Position numbers and translations under genes: made by a program. Source: Spartobacteria bacterium (GTDB lineage: Bacteria; Verrucomicrobiota; Verrucomicrobiia; Chthoniobacterales; UBA6821). From it: 64,000 bases of DNA. The notes below the pieces were generated by a model. That model saw only the letters and a program-made list of their open reading frames with translations. It was not told the origin of the DNA and did no database searches. The DNA lies in contig CANIVT010000002.1 in assembly GCA_947471565.1 (NCBI GenBank), forward strand, positions 62,001 through 126,000, read 5' to 3'. Each line of letters starts with the position of its first letter. The stretch's first letter is position 1. Shown piece after piece: positions 38,019 to 47,347 of this stretch.

Positions 38019-40171
38019 GATCAAACTTTCGTAACAGTCTGTACGGAATCCTGTTGGCCTCGATGGTTTTTGGCCGCCTTTCAGCGCAAGTTCCCAACGC
38101 GAACACCATTCATGAGGTGGGACAGCAGTACAAAGAGGGTAATACCCTTCAGGGTGCCATGGACAATAGGGCCATCGGCAGCGAGGCGATGTTTGAGGCT
38201 AACCTGAAGGCCAAGAAAAACATCGTCGACATGAAGCCGAACACATTCCTGGCCATGTGGAATAATCCGGTCTTCGCTGTCCAGTTCGAGAAATACCTGA
38301 GCGCTCCAGCCGAGACCTCCGAGGATTACAAGATCTACAGGGAGCGGATCAATAAGATCATGGAACTCTTGGCCCCGGGTAACGCGACAAAGGCCAATCA
38401 GGACGAGGCTTTCAATCTTCTGACCAAGGCGAGCGAGTTCGAGAGCGACGCGAATATCTGCACCACGATCCACGATGCGATCTACGCGGCGGCCAATGTG
38501 AGAGTCCTGGTCAAGAATCTCACCGATGCAAACCAGCAGAATGAAAGGCAACTCAAGGCCGCCGAATACAACCACCTTCACTCGGCACTCTCCTTGGCGC
38601 TCCCATCACTGGCGCCCGGTAAAAACGATGTTGCCGTCTACAACGCGAACGAAAAAGAACTTCGATCGGCCATCATGGACCCCTCCAAGGCCGAGGTCGC
38701 CTCTCTGAAGCAGACGATCCAGCGCAACCATGCCCAGATCACGACGGCCGAGATCCAGGCCAAGTTCCAGATGCAGGCGCTGATCCTGCAACTTTTCGTC
38801 CAACGCCGTTACCAGCACGTCATTATCCTGAATCGCTTTTACCGCGCCCTCTTCGACGATGGAGACCAGTCACTCGAGCAGTTCAACCAGATGGCCGACA
38901 AGATGGGTTATAACAAGGCTGCCGGGCAGGCAAAGATCAAGGCGGAGGCGGCACCCAAGGGTGCCATCGCTTCCGGAACAGGAAACAACGGCGGGCGCGG
39001 GGTGGGTGCCAGTGCAGGGGCTGGAACGGGGGGAGCCGGAGCCAGCGTCGGTAGCGGTTATAATGACAACGCCGGCATGGATGCCTCGGCTCTTTCGGGG
39101 TCGGGCATCAATCTTGGCGTTGAGAACCTGAGTGTCGAAAGTGCCCAAAATGCCCTGACCACGGCGATGCGCGGAGCGAGCCGTACTTTCAAAAGTCTCA
39201 GTCAGATCGATGGCATCGCCAATGAGATCATCCGTGACGTGAACGAGGGGGTGAAGGTTTACAAGTTCCTTCTGGAGAAAGAGGAGATGGAAAGCGCCGC
39301 AAGCCAATTGGCGGCTGTCTTCACTAAGGGGGAATACCTACCCAGCGTCCGTCTGCTCTCCCAGGATGACAAACGCAAGACCCTAGCCTATGCCCAGCTT
39401 TGCAATCGCCTGATCAATGCGGCGAACTCAGGAAACATTGATGTGCTGACCGATGTGGTCGACAAGATGAAGAAGATGAACCCCGGTTTCGACGATGCCG
39501 AGATCCATGCCAAACTCCAAGGGGTGAAGACCGCCAGCAGTCTGCTGGTGGCTCAGGCCAAGGTGGCCGCATCCAAGGGAGATCTTCAGGCCGTCCAGAC
39601 ACAAATCACCCGCGCCGCAGCGCTGTGGCCTAACAATCCCGAACTGCAGAACTTCTCGGCCGAAATGACCCGTGTTTCTGAGAAGGCCAGCCCGATGGTC
39701 CAGGCTCTCTCGGACTTCGATCAACTCGAGGGACAGGGAAATTACCGCAGGATCTTCGACGAAAAAGAAAAATACATCGCAGCCGTTGCCGCGGACGACA
39801 CCGCAAAGAAAACGGTGCGCCAGGCGAAACTACGATCAGTCCTGGACAGGATGCAGGAAATCGAGACCTCGATTATGAGGGCTCAGGAAATTTCGCGCCG
39901 TGGCGACCAATCGGGAGCCTGGGAGGGTTTGGAGGTGACTTTTCAGAAATATCCCGATGATTTGAAACTAGGCCAACTTCGTGCCGAACTAACGACGCAG
40001 ACTCCTGATTTCGTCAATGATATCCGGCAAGCCAAGGACCTAGAGGCCCGCAAGCAATACGGTTCGGCACTCGCATGGTACCTTCGTGCCCAGGGGCGCT
40101 ATCCCATGAGCGATCTTACCAAGCAGGGTATCCAGAGAGTCGTGCGCGATCTGATTCCCGACGCAAACTGA
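38015..40171 (+). CDS. Large secreted helical protein of unknown function
   Basis: The 718-residue protein starts at the ATG overlapping the previous stop and has a signal peptide (LYGILLASMVFGRLSAQ). Residues about 25-310 are helical and charged (TIHEVGQQYKEGNTLQGAMD, AQITTAEIQAKFQMQALILQ). A Gly/Ala-rich linker lies at about 328-350 (GGRGVGASAGAGTGGAGASV). The rest (about 370-718) is helical with TPR-like pairs (AAALWPNNPELQNFSAEM, GALAWYLRAQGRYPMSDLTK-like end). It may be a periplasmic scaffold. Apart from the coupling to the membrane-anchored partner upstream nothing indicates a task. A TPR protein at 61627 has similar composition but no clear common domain. Confidence 0.8.
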   Translation: MRSNFRNSLYGILLASMVFGRLSAQVPNANTIHEVGQQYKEGNTLQGAMDNRAIGSEAMFEANLKAKKNIVDMKPNTFLAMWNNPVFAVQFEKYLSAPAETSEDYKIYRERINKIMELLAPGNATKANQDEAFNLLTKASEFESDANICTTIHDAIYAAANVRVLVKNLTDANQQNERQLKAAEYNHLHSALSLALPSLAPGKNDVAVYNANEKELRSAIMDPSKAEVASLKQTIQRNHAQITTAEIQAKFQMQALILQLFVQRRYQHVIILNRFYRALFDDGDQSLEQFNQMADKMGYNKAAGQAKIKAEAAPKGAIASGTGNNGGRGVGASAGAGTGGAGASVGSGYNDNAGMDASALSGSGINLGVENLSVESAQNALTTAMRGASRTFKSLSQIDGIANEIIRDVNEGVKVYKFLLEKEEMESAASQLAAVFTKGEYLPSVRLLSQDDKRKTLAYAQLCNRLINAANSGNIDVLTDVVDKMKKMNPGFDDAEIHAKLQGVKTASSLLVAQAKVAASKGDLQAVQTQITRAAALWPNNPELQNFSAEMTRVSEKASPMVQALSDFDQLEGQGNYRRIFDEKEKYIAAVAADDTAKKTVRQAKLRSVLDRMQEIETSIMRAQEISRRGDQSGAWEGLEVTFQKYPDDLKLGQLRAELTTQTPDFVNDIRQAKDLEARKQYGSALAWYLRAQGRYPMSDLTKQGIQRVVRDLIPDAN

Positions 40172-40189
40172 GGCATTTTCAGAAAATTT

Positions 40190-40305
40190 TAGCCCCAAAA
40201 GGCACAAGAGACACAAAAACAGAGGGTGCTCTGAGCGGGATTTAGCCCTTATTGAGGGCTCTCCATTCATGATTCCTGTGCGTTTTGTGCATCTTGTGGC
40301 CATGG
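40190..40305. repeat. Periodic GGCACAAGAGACACAAA-type spacer repeat with hairpin
   Basis: AAAAGGCACAAGAGACACAA (near 40197) and the opposing GTGCGTTTTGTGCATCTTGT (near 40277-40300) carry complementary CACAA/TTGTG units, so the 168-base gap between convergent genes can fold back on itself. Within it AGCCCT (40244-40249) and AGGGCT (40255-40260) form a short hairpin. It probably serves as a two-way transcription end. Confidence 0.45.
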
Positions 40306-40339
40306 ATGAGCTTAAAACGCATTGCCTGTTTGAGTCGGT

Positions 40340-41425
40340 TTACTCCCAGTTCGAGTAAGGCTCGATGGGGCGAGCGGAGGAATTTGTGGCAAGGAAGTCG
40401 GTGCGTTGTTCCGTGGTGCCGAAGAGGTAAAGGGCGTAGCCTCCGAATCCCCCGCCGCAGTATTTGCGTCCGAGGCAGCCCGTGGCTTCCGGCAGGGGAT
40501 CCATCCCCTCGGCAAGCTGTGCCGCGTAGGAGGCGGCGACTCCCTGTGCAAGATCCACGACATTTCCTGAGAGGACTCCGTTCCTTGCGAGGCGGCTTGC
40601 CGCGGTGATGGCACCATAGTCACGGTCGCGGGAGGCGATCGCCGGAGTATCGTGTGATTTCCCCGACCAGAGCAAGGCCATCAGGCCCCGTATCATGGAA
40701 CCGTCGCTCTTGAATTCAAGGGATGGTTTGGTGCCGCTCCGCCAGACACAAAGACCGGTCTCACGAATCACTGCGGGATCCTGCCAGCCCACACCCAGGG
40801 CGAGTTCCTCGTCGACACCAGTATTGCCGTTCAAAAGAGCCCATGCTCCGCTACCACCGAGTCCGGCATTGCGCTCATAACCCCAGTCCCTGAGCGAGAC
40901 CTTGGGCTGGATGGCGCAGTTGACGATGAAGCCGTCCTCTCGGGCATGGGAGGGAACATCGAGCCATCCGCCTGCAAAATCGACCCTGAGGGGTGCATCT
41001 TTCGGGGCTCGGATCCATTTCACGAGTTGTGAGGTCGAGACGGGGGCGAATTGCGGCGGGGTCTTGGGCAGGATCACATACTCGGCCCCGATCTGCGTGC
41101 AGAGATCACGCTTGAGTTGTCCGTACTGGTCATCCTCGGTGACGGCCAGAATGTGGGGTTTGAGCCGAAGGAAGTCCTCTTTGAAGTCGAGACCGTGCTC
41201 GGTGCCCTTGCCGATGACGACTTGGTCAATCATGTCGAGTGCCTCAAGAATCCCTTTTTTGTGCTCATCGGGGAGCGAAGAACGTCGTTGCTTATGCGCC
41301 CAGAGCACCTCCTCGGAGGCAAAGGAAACGGTGAGAAAATCCCCCTGCGCCTTGGCCTCGCGGAAGAACTGCACATGGCCCGCATGGATGATGTCGTAGC
41401 AACCGGAGACGAAAACGTGACGCAT
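40340..41425 (-). CDS. Nucleotidyltransferase-GHMP kinase fusion protein
   Basis: This 361-residue protein joins two enzymes. Residues 1-135 are a cytidylyltransferase-type domain with the start RHVFVSGCYDIIHAGHVQFF; HAGH (14-17) is the nucleotide-binding HxGH motif, as in HldE and RfaE. Residues about 140-361 resemble a GHMP sugar kinase: APLRVDFAGGWLDVPSHARE (opening motif), GLGGSGAWA (188-196, ATP loop) and the C-terminal signature KYCGGGFGGYALYLF (321-335). GHMP kinases of the HddA type make heptose bisphosphate and nucleotidyltransferases then activate it; a fused pair would make a nucleotide-activated sugar. The kinase half is short by about 100 residues, so a second substrate or loss of activity is possible. 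The sugar is unknown. Confidence 0.82.
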   Translation of the reverse strand: MRHVFVSGCYDIIHAGHVQFFREAKAQGDFLTVSFASEEVLWAHKQRRSSLPDEHKKGILEALDMIDQVVIGKGTEHGLDFKEDFLRLKPHILAVTEDDQYGQLKRDLCTQIGAEYVILPKTPPQFAPVSTSQLVKWIRAPKDAPLRVDFAGGWLDVPSHAREDGFIVNCAIQPKVSLRDWGYERNAGLGGSGAWALLNGNTGVDEELALGVGWQDPAVIRETGLCVWRSGTKPSLEFKSDGSMIRGLMALLWSGKSHDTPAIASRDRDYGAITAASRLARNGVLSGNVVDLAQGVAASYAAQLAEGMDPLPEATGCLGRKYCGGGFGGYALYLFGTTEQRTDFLATNSSARPIEPYSNWE

Positions 41426-41532
41426 CCTTCCACCATGCCCCCGGGATTTCCCCTAGACAAGGAGTCGTTGAAAAAACGGGTTGCTTCCACATCCTTGGAA
41501 GGGTTTTCTCATGGGCTCAACCTATCCCCCTC

Positions 41533-43023
41533 ATGCTCCTGCCGATCCTCCTCGCGGCGGCTACCGCCGTTTCCGCACCCGAAGCCTCCTCCCATCAATC
41601 CGGCCCTTCCCGAAAGGTCATGACCGTCAGGGTTCCCATGCCCAAGTTCATCACCGAAAGGGAGGAACTCAGGTTCGACATCCCCTACCAGATTCCGGAA
41701 CTCAATTGGTCGAACCAGCGCTTTTGGGATCCCTATGAGTCGCAGCGTAACAACTCGAAAAACTGGTTCCAATCTGACTACGCCACACTGAACTGGTGGG
41801 GCTTTCGCGACACACTCTCCTCCAAAGGCCTCGATATTTCCGCAAGCTACACCTCCGATTTGGCCGGGAATCCCGTCGGGGGGCAGAAAGCAGGCTTCAC
41901 TTACTGCGACAACTTCACTCTCGACCTCGAGTTCCAGACCGAGCCCTTGCTCGGATGGCATGGAGGCACTCTCAGTGTCATCGGGATCGACCGCAACGGC
42001 AACAATCTCACCGCCCAGAACATCGGGAACCAGTTCACCGTCCAGCAGGTCTACGGCGGCACCGGCTTCATCTTCTATGGACTTGCTTACAACCAGCGCT
42101 TCCTCGACGACAAGGTCAGCTTCAAGTTCGGACGCATGGCAGCCGGTGATGATTTCGCCTCATCCCCCTTCTACTGGCTCTACATGAACAACGGCATCGA
42201 TGGAAACCCCCAGTCCCTGCCAGTGAACAACAACTTCTCCACGTATCCCTGGGCTGTCTGGGGCTCGCGCATCAGGGCCCTGACCACCTCCACCACCGAG
42301 GCGATGCTTGGTGTGTATCAGGTCGCCCCGCAGACCGCCAAATCCTACCTGCACGGATTCGACTGGGAGATGAATGGCGGAGATGGCGTGATGGTAATCG
42401 CCCAGTACGGATGGGCCCCCGAGTTCTTCAAGCCTTCGGGTACTCCTGCAGCCAATCGTGGTGATAAGTCGGTGGTGGACAGCAAGAAGTTCGCCGCACC
42501 AAGCACCGACGCCGTGCCCCACGGGCTGCCGGGCCACTACTGGATGGGAGGTTATTACTCCACCTACTCCTATTCCCAGTGGCAAAGCACGACACAGAAG
42601 CAGAACGGCTCCTATTCGCTCTACTGGCATTTCGACCAGATGCTCTACCGGATGGATCCCTACAAGGACACGGGGCTCTCAGCTTGGGGTGCCTTTATGC
42701 TCACACCCCAGCAGAACACTGCCAAGATGCCATTCCAGTACAACGGCGGGTTGGTCTACACCGGCATGATTCCCTCTCGCCCACGCGATCTCACGATCTT
42801 TGGCGTGGCCTACGGCAACTTCAGCGACAACTACGCCGCGGCCAAACAGACCACGCTCGGCGGTACGGCCACCTATGAACTTGCATGGGAAGGCGGCTAC
42901 CGCGTCAATCTGACCAAGTTCGCCTACATCCAGCCCGACGTGCAGTGGATCATCAACCCCGGGGGGACGGGAACGATTCCTAACGCCCTGGTGCTCGGAG
43001 CCCAGATCGGGGTGACGTTCTAG
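41533..43023 (+). CDS. Carbohydrate-selective porin, OprB family
   Basis: OprB-type porins let sugars diffuse across the outer membrane. The 496-residue protein has a short signal-like start (LLPILLAAATAVSAPEA) and the family's barrel pattern: WWGFRDTLSSKGLDISASYT (near 90-109), LLGWHGGTLSVIGIDRNGNN, FKFGRMAAGDDFASSPFYW and the ending NALVLGAQIGVTF with terminal Phe. Amphipathic strands alternate through the whole chain. It is a single gene diverging from the kinase fusion. It could supply uptake of oligosaccharides released by the enzymes at the left end of the window. Confidence 0.9.
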   Translation: MLLPILLAAATAVSAPEASSHQSGPSRKVMTVRVPMPKFITEREELRFDIPYQIPELNWSNQRFWDPYESQRNNSKNWFQSDYATLNWWGFRDTLSSKGLDISASYTSDLAGNPVGGQKAGFTYCDNFTLDLEFQTEPLLGWHGGTLSVIGIDRNGNNLTAQNIGNQFTVQQVYGGTGFIFYGLAYNQRFLDDKVSFKFGRMAAGDDFASSPFYWLYMNNGIDGNPQSLPVNNNFSTYPWAVWGSRIRALTTSTTEAMLGVYQVAPQTAKSYLHGFDWEMNGGDGVMVIAQYGWAPEFFKPSGTPAANRGDKSVVDSKKFAAPSTDAVPHGLPGHYWMGGYYSTYSYSQWQSTTQKQNGSYSLYWHFDQMLYRMDPYKDTGLSAWGAFMLTPQQNTAKMPFQYNGGLVYTGMIPSRPRDLTIFGVAYGNFSDNYAAAKQTTLGGTATYELAWEGGYRVNLTKFAYIQPDVQWIINPGGTGTIPNALVLGAQIGVTF

Positions 43024-43347
43024 CTGGGCTCTGATTTGCTAGAATTTGGTGGATAGGCTGAACGACTAATAGCCTTGGCCCGTTTCAGCGTATGATTGCC
43101 CGAAGGTCGCCACAGCTTCCCGCGAGGGAAGTGGCGTCAAAACTATTAGGCCGTTAGGAACAAGCATTAAACCCGGGAGTAAGCAGATCCTGCAAAAATC
43201 TGGCACATCATTCATCTCACTACGCATCGGGTATAAAAGCACCCCGGTTCACTTTGAAACATCGATTTACCAATTTGAGGTGCTTTCATACATGTAACTC
43301 ATTACTGCAATAGAGAAATATGTCTTTCAAAAGCACATTGGCTATAT
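43024..43347. other. 324-base spacer with nested inverted repeats and a GCGA-loop hairpin
   Basis: No coding sequence was seen. CGCCA (43108-43112) and CTTCCC (43116-43121) pair with GGGAAG (43126-43131) and TGGCG (43132-43136) around the loop GCGA, a GNRA tetraloop. Outside it, AACG-ACTAATAG (near 43063) faces CTATTAG-GC-CGTT (near 43141), so a structure of about 100 bases is possible. The GACTAATAGCC piece resembles the TCTTCAG repeat family. The remaining sequence before the next gene is AT-rich. Confidence 0.5.
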
Positions 43348-43887
43348 ATGAATGAGATGAAAGACCGCATCACAAATACTCTCGTGCTTCTAGCACTCTT
43401 CGCAGTCGTCGTTGGTTACTTATGGTGGGATGCAGAGAACAAGGTGCGCTGGCAGAACAAACACATCGCCGCCCTAATTAGCGGGGAGAACGCGTTTGAA
43501 CTGGTTTTTAAGTGGAACGAAGTTTCACTCAACCCATTTACCTGGAATAAACCGTATTCTGACAAACTCGTTTTCGCTCGCCCATCCGAGGTTATCACCT
43601 TTGAGGAGCAAGGATTGCTCTGTGTGAATGTTTTGATTCTGCTTAATACCGACACGCTGAATATTCAGAAATCAGAGGCAATGAAACGACATGAATACTG
43701 GTACGATCTTCGCAGTAATCGAGTTGCTCGCGTGTCTACAGACTTGTTTGGGATATCCAAACAGAAACGTAAGTACGAACCTCTGGAGAAGGGCACGCAA
43801 GACATGTTTATTTTAGACTGGGCCAAGGAAATACTCAAACGGCAGTCAATCAGCGGTTCCAGCGCGCCGGTTGCCGCTGAACCCTGA
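43348..43887 (+). CDS. Hypothetical signal-anchored protein of low GC
   Basis: The 179-residue protein has an N-terminal hydrophobic helix (TLVLLALFAVVVGYLWW, about 11-27) and a soluble mixed domain rich in Lys, Asn and aromatic residues. No family was recognised. Its base composition is visibly lower in GC than the surrounding genes, and repeat copies lie on both sides (43060-43150 and 43942-43995), which suggests recent acquisition or weak constraint. The gene could be real; the open frame is long for its AT content. Confidence 0.6.
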   Translation: MNEMKDRITNTLVLLALFAVVVGYLWWDAENKVRWQNKHIAALISGENAFELVFKWNEVSLNPFTWNKPYSDKLVFARPSEVITFEEQGLLCVNVLILLNTDTLNIQKSEAMKRHEYWYDLRSNRVARVSTDLFGISKQKRKYEPLEKGTQDMFILDWAKEILKRQSISGSSAPVAAEP

Positions 43888-43941
43888 ACCTAGATTTTAG
43901 GAGAAGGCTAAGGTAACAACTTTCCTCTTCTGCTTCCTTCA

Positions 43942-43995
43942 TTCCTAATAGCCTTCAGCCTAAACGGCTAATAGTCTTGGCCTGCAAAGCAGGCC
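43942..43995. repeat. Dispersed spacer repeat (TCTTCAG family) plus perfect hairpin
   Basis: TTCCTAATAGCCTTCAGCC then TAAACGGCTAATAG (43942-43974) is a family copy. It runs into GGCCTGC-AAA-GCAGGCC (43979-43995), a perfect 7-bp stem. The hairpin ends two bases from the mtnN stop on the minus strand and may end both convergent transcripts. Confidence 0.6.
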
Positions 43996-43997
43996 AG

Positions 43998-44732
43998 TCA
44001 GCGGGCCAAAGCCCGCAAGGCATGCCTCACCGTCTCGGCGCAGGCTTTGGAGGCTGATTCCTCGACGAATTTCGCGAAGTCGATATGGGCGCTTCCATCG
44101 GCGCTGTCGGAGATGACCCGCATGACACCAAGCGGAATGCCTGCCGCCCGGCAAACCTGGGCAATGGCGGCGGATTCCATGTCCACGGCGCAGGCCTTGG
44201 GGAGATTGGTCAGGACGCGATTCCTGGCTTCCTGACTGGAAAGAAACTGGTCGCCGCTGATAACCAGTCCCTCTAAGACCTCAGCCTGCCCTAACCCGGG
44301 AGGGCGTGACGAATCCAGCATCGAGCGGGCCGCTCCGGCAAGGAGATGTCTCAACTCGGGGTCTGATCCGATGACAGAGAAACCCTCGAAGGGGATCTCG
44401 TGCAGAGGAAAGAGGGGCCGGGCATCCATGTCATGCTGCACAAAGGAGTCGCCGATGACCACATCCCCAACCTTCAGCCCCTCGGCGAGTCCCCCTGAGA
44501 CCCCTGTTACCAGAAGGCGCGAAATTCGTGCCTGGCAGGCCATCAGGGTGGCCGCATGGGTGGCGTTCACCTTGCCGCATCCGCAGAGAATCAGCGCTAC
44601 ATTCTCCCCTTCGAGCGTTCCGTAGAGGATTTCACGCCCGGCGATCTTTTCGCTGGAGTCGTGCTCCAGCGAATCGGCCAGATCGCGAAACTCCGATTCC
44701 ATGGCGGCGATGATCCCGGTTCGGTAGTTCAT
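43998..44732 (-). CDS. mtnN: 5'-methylthioadenosine/S-adenosylhomocysteine nucleosidase
   Basis: MtnN cleaves adenine from methylthioadenosine and S-adenosylhomocysteine, recycling by-products of methylation and polyamine synthesis. The 244-residue protein begins at the ATG at 44732 (MNYRTGIIAAMESE), matching the family; longer upstream frames are not supported. Catalytic residues are visible: Glu12, Glu186 in VDMESAAIAQV and Asp209 in ISDSAD. SGDQFL is the substrate-binding block. It diverges from gnd with 160 bases between starts. Confidence 0.92.
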   Translation of the reverse strand: MNYRTGIIAAMESEFRDLADSLEHDSSEKIAGREILYGTLEGENVALILCGCGKVNATHAATLMACQARISRLLVTGVSGGLAEGLKVGDVVIGDSFVQHDMDARPLFPLHEIPFEGFSVIGSDPELRHLLAGAARSMLDSSRPPGLGQAEVLEGLVISGDQFLSSQEARNRVLTNLPKACAVDMESAAIAQVCRAAGIPLGVMRVISDSADGSAHIDFAKFVEESASKACAETVRHALRALAR

Positions 44733-44892
44733 GACGCCGAGCCTAGCCTCTGATTTTCGTTCATCCAGCCCGGACCGTGTTGCACAAGTCCTGATTGTTT
44801 CTCCAAGCCGCGCTTGACGGGGCGGGATTCCTCTGTGATGAGAGGGGTTCACATTCACCCTCCTCATCAAGGAATAACAAGGAATCAAGCAT

Positions 44893-45912
44893 ATGCGTAT
44901 CGGAATGGTCGGCCTCGGCCGCATGGGAGCCAACATGGTCCTCCGTCTCATCAAGGCGGGTCACGAAGTCGTCGTTTGGGATCGCAGCGAGGCTGTGGTC
45001 AAGGATCTGGCCTCGAAGGGGGCGATTGCAGCAGCCGATCAGGCTGATCTGGTCTCCAAGCTCACCGGTCCCAAGGCCGTCTGGATGATGATCCCCGCCG
45101 CTTACGTGGATGACACCATTGCTACCTTCTCACCCCTCCTCGGTAAGGGTGATATCCTCATTGACGGCGGCAACTCCTACTACAAGGACGACATCCGCCG
45201 CGCCAGAGAGCTTGCTGCCAAGGGGATCGAATACGTCGATGTCGGCACCTCGGGCGGCGTCTGGGGTCTGGAGCGCGGGTATTGCGAGATGATTGGTGGT
45301 TCCCAGGAGGCTGTCGGCTACCTTGACCCGATCCTGAAGACACTTGCTCCCGGCAAGGGAGACGCCCCCGTCACCCCGGGCCGCACCCGCAAGGGCACGG
45401 CCGAGGAGGGGTATCTTCACTGTGGTCCCAACGGTGCAGGACACTTCGTTAAGATGGTCCACAACGGTATTGAGTACGGCATGATGGCCGCCTACGCCGA
45501 GGGGCTGAACATCCTCAAGAACGCCAATGCCGGCAAGGTGAAGCGCGAGATCGATGCGGAGACAACACCACTTCGCGATCCCGAGAACTACCAGTACGAC
45601 CTCGATCTCCCCGAGATCACCGAGGTTTGGCGTCGAGGCAGCGTGGTCGCCAGCTGGCTGCTAGACCTTACTGCCGACGCATTGGCCCGCGATCCTGAGC
45701 TCAAGACCTTCGGTGGCCGCGTCAGCGACTCCGGCGAGGGGCGCTGGACGATTCTGGCTGCGATCGAGGAGGGCGTTCCCTCCCCTGTCCTCAGCTCCGC
45801 TCTCTATGAGCGCTTCTCAAGCCGCAATCTCGCAGAGTATGCCGACAAGATCTGCTCGGCGATGCGCTTCGAGTTCGGCGGTCACCTCGAGAAGCCAGCC
45901 GGTTCCAAGTAA
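44893..45912 (+). CDS. gnd: 6-phosphogluconate dehydrogenase, decarboxylating
   Basis: Gnd oxidises 6-phosphogluconate to ribulose 5-phosphate with CO2 release in the pentose phosphate pathway. At 339 residues it belongs to the shorter YqeC/GntZ-like class. The Rossmann motif is [12 protein letters not shown] (4-15); the substrate block is [20 protein letters not shown] and the catalytic Lys and Asn lie in [20 protein letters not shown]. It is followed 30 bases later by zwf, so the two oxidative steps are encoded together, though in reverse reaction order. Confidence 0.95.
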   Translation: MRIGMVGLGRMGANMVLRLIKAGHEVVVWDRSEAVVKDLASKGAIAAADQADLVSKLTGPKAVWMMIPAAYVDDTIATFSPLLGKGDILIDGGNSYYKDDIRRARELAAKGIEYVDVGTSGGVWGLERGYCEMIGGSQEAVGYLDPILKTLAPGKGDAPVTPGRTRKGTAEEGYLHCGPNGAGHFVKMVHNGIEYGMMAAYAEGLNILKNANAGKVKREIDAETTPLRDPENYQYDLDLPEITEVWRRGSVVASWLLDLTADALARDPELKTFGGRVSDSGEGRWTILAAIEEGVPSPVLSSALYERFSSRNLAEYADKICSAMRFEFGGHLEKPAGSK

Positions 45913-45942
45913 CCTCTGCAATAACCCCAGTCACCCGCCGTC

Positions 45943-47322
45943 ATGCCCGCAGAAAAAAGCGACGCCCTGGTCCTCTTCGGGGCCACCGGAGACCTAGCCC
46001 ACAAGAAGCTTTTCGACACCCTTCAGGCGCTCTACCGCCGCGGGGTGCTCGAGGGGCCCGTGATCGGGGTCGCCAAGAGCGGCATGACGCGGGAACAGGT
46101 CATCGACCGTGCCCGCGAGGGGATCACCACTTACGGACGAGGTGTGGACGAGGCATTCTTCAAGAAATTTGCCGACCAATTCCAGTATGTGGACGGGGAC
46201 TACTCGGATCCCACGACCTTCCAGAATCTCAAGGCCGCTTTGGGAGACTCCAAGCAGACGCTCTTCTACCTGGCTATTCCTCCCGTCCTCTTCGGAACGG
46301 TCACCAAGGGACTCAAGGCCGCGGGATGCCTCAACGATGCGTCCCGCGTCGTCGTCGAGAAGCCATTCGGCCATGATGCCGCCTCTGCCAAGGCCCTCAA
46401 CAAGACTCTCCACGAGGTCCTTGAGGAACGTCAGGTTTTCCGTATTGATCACTACCTCGGCAAGGAGGCGACCCAGAACGTCCTCTACACCCGCTTTGCC
46501 AACGCGTTCCTGGAACCGGTCTGGAACCGCAACTACATCAGCAACATCCAGATCACCATGGCCGAGTCGTTCGGCGTGCAGGGACGCGGCGCTTTCTATG
46601 ACGCCACAGGCTGCCTGCGCGATGTGATCGAGAACCATCTCATGCAGGTCGTCGGTTTCCTCTGCATGGAACCGCCCTACTGGCCCGACATGGAGCGCGT
46701 GCGCGACGAGCAGGTGAAGCTCTTCAAGTCGATCCGTACCATCTCGACCAACGACATCGTCCGCGGCCAGTTCGAGGGATACCTCCAGGAACCTGGCGTC
46801 GCCACTGACAGCACGACCGAGACCTTTGCCGCTGTCCGTGTCTTTGTCGACAATTGGCGCTGGCAGGGCGTCCCCATCTACATCCGCGCCGGAAAGAATC
46901 TTCCCGTCAGCGCCACCGAGGTGCGCGTGCAGTTCCACCGTCCGCCGCAGGTCGTCTTCCCCGACGAGCAGGCCCCGATGCACAACTACGTTCGCTTTCT
47001 CTTCTCGCCCCGGATCGAGATCGGAATCTCCATGCAGGTAAAGATCGATGGCGAGCGCATGGTCGGCGAACCGATGGAACTCAAGGTTGTTGACCAGCAA
47101 CCCGATGAGATGACACCCTACGAGCGCCTCATCGGAGATGCGATCCAGGGCGATCAGGCCCTCTTTGCCCGTCAGGATGTGGTTGAGGAAGGATGGCGGA
47201 TCGTCGAGAGGATCATCGGCAACTCCGTCCCCGTCCATCCCTACAAGCCCGGCACCTGGGGCCCCGATGCCGTCAACGACGTGCTCCTACCCTCGGGCGG
47301 ATGGCATGGCCCGCAGGTCTGA
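45943..47322 (+). CDS. zwf: Glucose-6-phosphate 1-dehydrogenase
   Basis: Zwf makes 6-phosphogluconolactone and NADPH. The 459-residue enzyme has the coenzyme motif [11 protein letters not shown] (13-23), EKPFGHD and the substrate signature [15 protein letters not shown] (167-181) with catalytic His. The C-terminal half shows [17 protein letters not shown] and the ending [17 protein letters not shown]. It is co-directional with gnd. No lactonase (pgl) gene is adjacent, so that step is encoded elsewhere or occurs unaided. Confidence 0.96.
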   Translation: MPAEKSDALVLFGATGDLAHKKLFDTLQALYRRGVLEGPVIGVAKSGMTREQVIDRAREGITTYGRGVDEAFFKKFADQFQYVDGDYSDPTTFQNLKAALGDSKQTLFYLAIPPVLFGTVTKGLKAAGCLNDASRVVVEKPFGHDAASAKALNKTLHEVLEERQVFRIDHYLGKEATQNVLYTRFANAFLEPVWNRNYISNIQITMAESFGVQGRGAFYDATGCLRDVIENHLMQVVGFLCMEPPYWPDMERVRDEQVKLFKSIRTISTNDIVRGQFEGYLQEPGVATDSTTETFAAVRVFVDNWRWQGVPIYIRAGKNLPVSATEVRVQFHRPPQVVFPDEQAPMHNYVRFLFSPRIEIGISMQVKIDGERMVGEPMELKVVDQQPDEMTPYERLIGDAIQGDQALFARQDVVEEGWRIVERIIGNSVPVHPYKPGTWGPDAVNDVLLPSGGWHGPQV

Positions 47323-47326
47323 AATC

Positions 47327-47347
47327 AGGCTGAAGACTGAAGGAAGA
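47327..47347 (-). repeat. Inverted copy of the TCTTCAG spacer repeat
   Basis: Read on the minus strand this gives TTCTTCCTTCAGTCTTCAGCC, the core of the family seen at 25557 and 32016, but it lies reversed between zwf and the next gene, directly abutting its ATG. As it contains AGGAAG it may also supply the ribosome-binding site there. Confidence 0.5.

Noticed and set aside
43130-43165. Possible integron attC-like site (CCGTTAGGA)
   Set aside because: The core does not fit GTTRRRY and no matching opposite core or integrase was found.
44733-44954. N-terminal extension of mtnN
   Set aside because: The added residues are Arg/Pro-rich and unlike the family; the start at 44732 aligns with known MtnN proteins.
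47138-47347. Upstream extension of the binding-protein gene into zwf
   Set aside because: The extension overlaps zwf and places the lipoprotein signal internally; the ATG at 47348 gives a proper lipobox.
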